Assembly (NCBI RefSeq): GCF_010882125.1
Contig: NZ_JAAGVZ010000006.1
Location: 124,001-188,000 of the forward strand
Direction of reading: 5' to 3'
Length of the DNA: 64,000 bases
Origin: Peribacillus alkalitolerans
GTDB lineage: Bacteria; Bacillota; Bacilli; Bacillales; DSM-1321
Shown: positions 62,812 through 64,000 of the stretch, piece after piece
How the letters are laid out: each line of letters opens with the position of its first letter
Position numbering within the stretch: the stretch's first letter is position 1
The notes under the pieces: model-generated
Databases searched by the model: none
What the model was told of the DNA's origin: nothing
What the model saw: only the letters and a program-made list of their open reading frames with translations
Made by a program: the position numbers and the translations under genes

Positions 62812-63185
62812 ATTAAGAACTCTTTAATTGGACTCTTCCAGTCAATAACCGCATCAGGATAGTTTTTCCTAACCTCGGATTCAATGTAGAGAAAGTCTGA
62901 ACGTTCTAATCCCTTAAGTGACATAGTGCTTTTTGGCCAAATAAAAATAGAGATGACTTCAAATGCCTTTTCTGTGGTCCCTAGATATTTTTCCCCCTCA
63001 AATAAAACCCCTTTATAGGTAAGAAGGAAATTTTTACGAATATTTCCTGTATCATCAAGAAAAAAATATTTCTTCTGCTCATGTGCCAGTTCAAGCTTCC
63101 GTTTAGGACTAGTTAAATATTTAAAGGCTGAATAGACAATAAAAACAAAGATGGCGAATAAAGCCAATCTGAATAACCACAACAT
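62796..63185 (-). CDS. ysdB: Sigma-W regulated membrane-anchored protein YsdB
   Basis: 129 aa from the ATG at 63185, nine bases after GGAGG (minus strand); an in-frame start at 63212 lies upstream of that site. One membrane helix (about 2-22, LWLFRLALFAIFVFIVYSAF), then a soluble, mostly beta domain: KKYFFLDDTGNIRKNFLLTYKG and LGTTEKAFEVISIFIWP. Its function is unknown; B. subtilis ysdB belongs to the sigma-W envelope-stress regulon and the promoter here is a full match. It runs against its neighbours. Confidence 0.92.
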   Translation of the reverse strand: MLWLFRLALFAIFVFIVYSAFKYLTSPKRKLELAHEQKKYFFLDDTGNIRKNFLLTYKGVLFEGEKYLGTTEKAFEVISIFIWPKSTMSLKGLERSDFLYIESEVRKNYPDAVIDWKSPIKEFLIEKQP

Positions 63186-63227
63186 AGCATTGGACCTCCT
63201 GCAAACAAGCACTTATTTTCTACTTTC

Positions 63228-63253
63228 TACGTCTGGATTAAGAAAAAGTTTCA
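63228..63253 (-). promoter_or_regulatory. Sigma-W promoter of ysdB
   Basis: On the minus strand TGAAAC, 16 bases, CGTA: identical to the sigma-W consensus in sequence and spacing. Confidence 0.88.
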
Positions 63254-63295
63254 ATACTTTGCTATAATTTTTAAAAAAAGATTATTGGAGGAATC

Positions 63296-63787
63296 ATGGA
63301 TTACAATCAACTGTTCAAGATGCAAAAAGCTTTAGATACACATATAGAAGAAAAGCATGGACTATTAGAAGTGGATTTAATAGAAAAAAAAATATTGGCC
63401 TTTCTTGTGGAATTAGGAGAATTAGCCAATGAAACGCGTTGCTTTAAATTCTGGAGTATAAAAGAATCATCCCCTAAGCAGAAGATTCTAGAAGAATATG
63501 TAGATGGTGTTCACTTCATCTTATCCCTTGGTATTGACTTAGGTTTAGATGATTCTCTAGAAGATTTACATAAAACAACTGTTGAAAGGTCGATAACGGA
63601 TCAATTCTTACGTGTTTTTGAAGTGACAATGTCTTTCAAATCTGAAAAGGTACAAGCCACTTACCATGAATTATTCACTCAATATATTCTTTTGGGTGAG
63701 CTACTTGGCTTTTCTCAAAAAGAAGTAAAGGAAGCATATATCGAAAAAAATAGGGTTAATTTTGAAAGACAAGAGCAAGGATATTAA
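63296..63787 (+). CDS. Dimeric (all-alpha) dUTP diphosphatase
   Basis: 163 aa. Hydrolyses dUTP to dUMP and pyrophosphate. The metal-binding helices of the dimeric MazG-related type are visible: FLVELGELANETRCFKFW near residues 37-54 with an E-x2-E pair, and EEYVDGVHFILSLG near 69-82 with the E-x2-D pair; a C-terminal YIEKNRVNFERQ helix completes the fold. It differs from the trimeric beta dUTPase. ATG after TTGGAGGAATC. Its relatives are often phage-borne, but nothing else here is prophage-like. Confidence 0.9.
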   Translation: MDYNQLFKMQKALDTHIEEKHGLLEVDLIEKKILAFLVELGELANETRCFKFWSIKESSPKQKILEEYVDGVHFILSLGIDLGLDDSLEDLHKTTVERSITDQFLRVFEVTMSFKSEKVQATYHELFTQYILLGELLGFSQKEVKEAYIEKNRVNFERQEQGY

Positions 63788-63818
63788 ATGTGCAATACGT
63801 GCAACAATTATTAGAATT

Positions 63819-63847
63819 TTGCCGAGTTTTTCTATATTCTGTATAAT
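63819..63847 (+). promoter_or_regulatory. Sigma-A promoter of ysdC
   Basis: TTGCCG, 17 bases, TATAAT. Confidence 0.75.
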
Positions 63848-63879
63848 GGAAGAGAATGATTTTTAAAGGGGGCAGCAAT

Positions 63880-64000
63880 ATGGCAAAAATGGATGGAACA
63901 TTGGAGATGCTTAAGGATCTAACAGATGCAAATGGGATTCCTGGCAACGAGAGAGAAGCAAGAGAAGTCATGAAGAAATACATAGCACCTTACTCGGATG
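63880..64000 (+). CDS. ysdC: M42 family metallopeptidase YsdC, 5' part
   Basis: The first 40 residues, cut by the window end: [20 protein letters not shown] then [15 protein letters not shown], the N-terminal pattern of M42 glutamyl aminopeptidase/cellulase-like enzymes; the GIPGNE motif is the first structural signature. The metal ligands lie beyond the window. ATG after AAAGGGGGCAGCAAT. Its place after ysdB matches B. subtilis. Confidence 0.87.
   Translation, partial: MAKMDGTLEMLKDLTDANGIPGNEREAREVMKKYIAPYSD

Noticed and set aside
63296-63787. Prophage remnant around the dUTPase
   Set aside because: Flanking genes are standard ysdB and ysdC, with no integrase, attachment repeat or structural phage gene.

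Overview
The window is a low-GC Gram-positive chromosome segment from the Bacillaceae (Bacillus in the broad sense). Gene content and order follow the B. subtilis block that runs from sppA (yteI) to ysdC: sppA-yteJ, ytfI-ytfJ, tpx, ytxK, ackA, moaB, argGH, ytkL, ytoI, ytpI, nrnA, ytrIH, dnaE, ytsJ, accDA, pfkA-pyk, fxsA, ytvI, ytwI, citZ-icd-mdh, phoPR, polA-mutM-ytaF-coaE, gapB, speD, nrdR, dnaB-dnaI, ytxC, thrS, infC-rpmI-rplT, ysdA, ysdB, ysdC. Several insertions differ from B. subtilis: a GntR/FadR-type regulator behind ytsJ, a MaoC-like protein behind mdh, hflKC between phoR and polA, a yhbD-bacE-bacF cluster behind argH, and a dimeric dUTPase before ysdC. I cannot name the species. I see no rRNA, tRNA, prophage, insertion sequence with transposase, CRISPR array or toxin-antitoxin pair.

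Layout: 1-8.1 kb holds SppA, envelope and sporulation proteins, thiol peroxidase, YtxK, acetate kinase, an EcsC-family protein and MoaB. 8.6-11.2 kb is argGH under an AhrC-type box. 11.2-16.5 kb holds a UspA protein, an orphan 67-aa protein, YhbD with two bactofilins, an M24 peptidase and YtkL. 17-25 kb holds YtoI, YtpI, NrnA, YtrI/YtrH and DnaE. 25-38.5 kb is central carbon metabolism: malic enzyme, acetyl-CoA carboxyltransferase, phosphofructokinase, pyruvate kinase, citrate synthase, isocitrate and malate dehydrogenases. 39-44 kb is PhoPR then HflKC. 44.5-59 kb covers DNA repair, CoaE, GapB, SpeD, NrdR, DnaB/DnaI, YtxC and ThrS. 59.7-64 kb is translation (IF3, L35, L20) and small membrane proteins.

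Regulation readable in the DNA: a cre site and a CodY-like box at ackA, ARG box at argG, two cre candidates at citZ, CcpN boxes at gapB, T-box leader at thrS, an L20-type leader and AUU start at infC, and a sigma-W promoter at ysdB.

The least ordinary features are non-coding. (1) A perfectly 11-bp-phased Pho-box row lies downstream of phoR, followed by a -10 element and a short hairpin-terminator unit: a candidate PhoP-activated small RNA. (2) A palindrome sits just after the ytsJ promoter and fits the operator class of the GntR regulator in the same operon. (3) hflKC has an ECF-type promoter. (4) speD has a strong promoter and a folded leader of about 138 nt. (5) A MITE-like repeat occurs seven times plus one fragment, with a nested palindromic cassette and recombinant derivatives. 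(6) Three intergenic arrays of degenerate direct repeats share a GRTAA core, two with a period near 21 bp and one near 52 bp.
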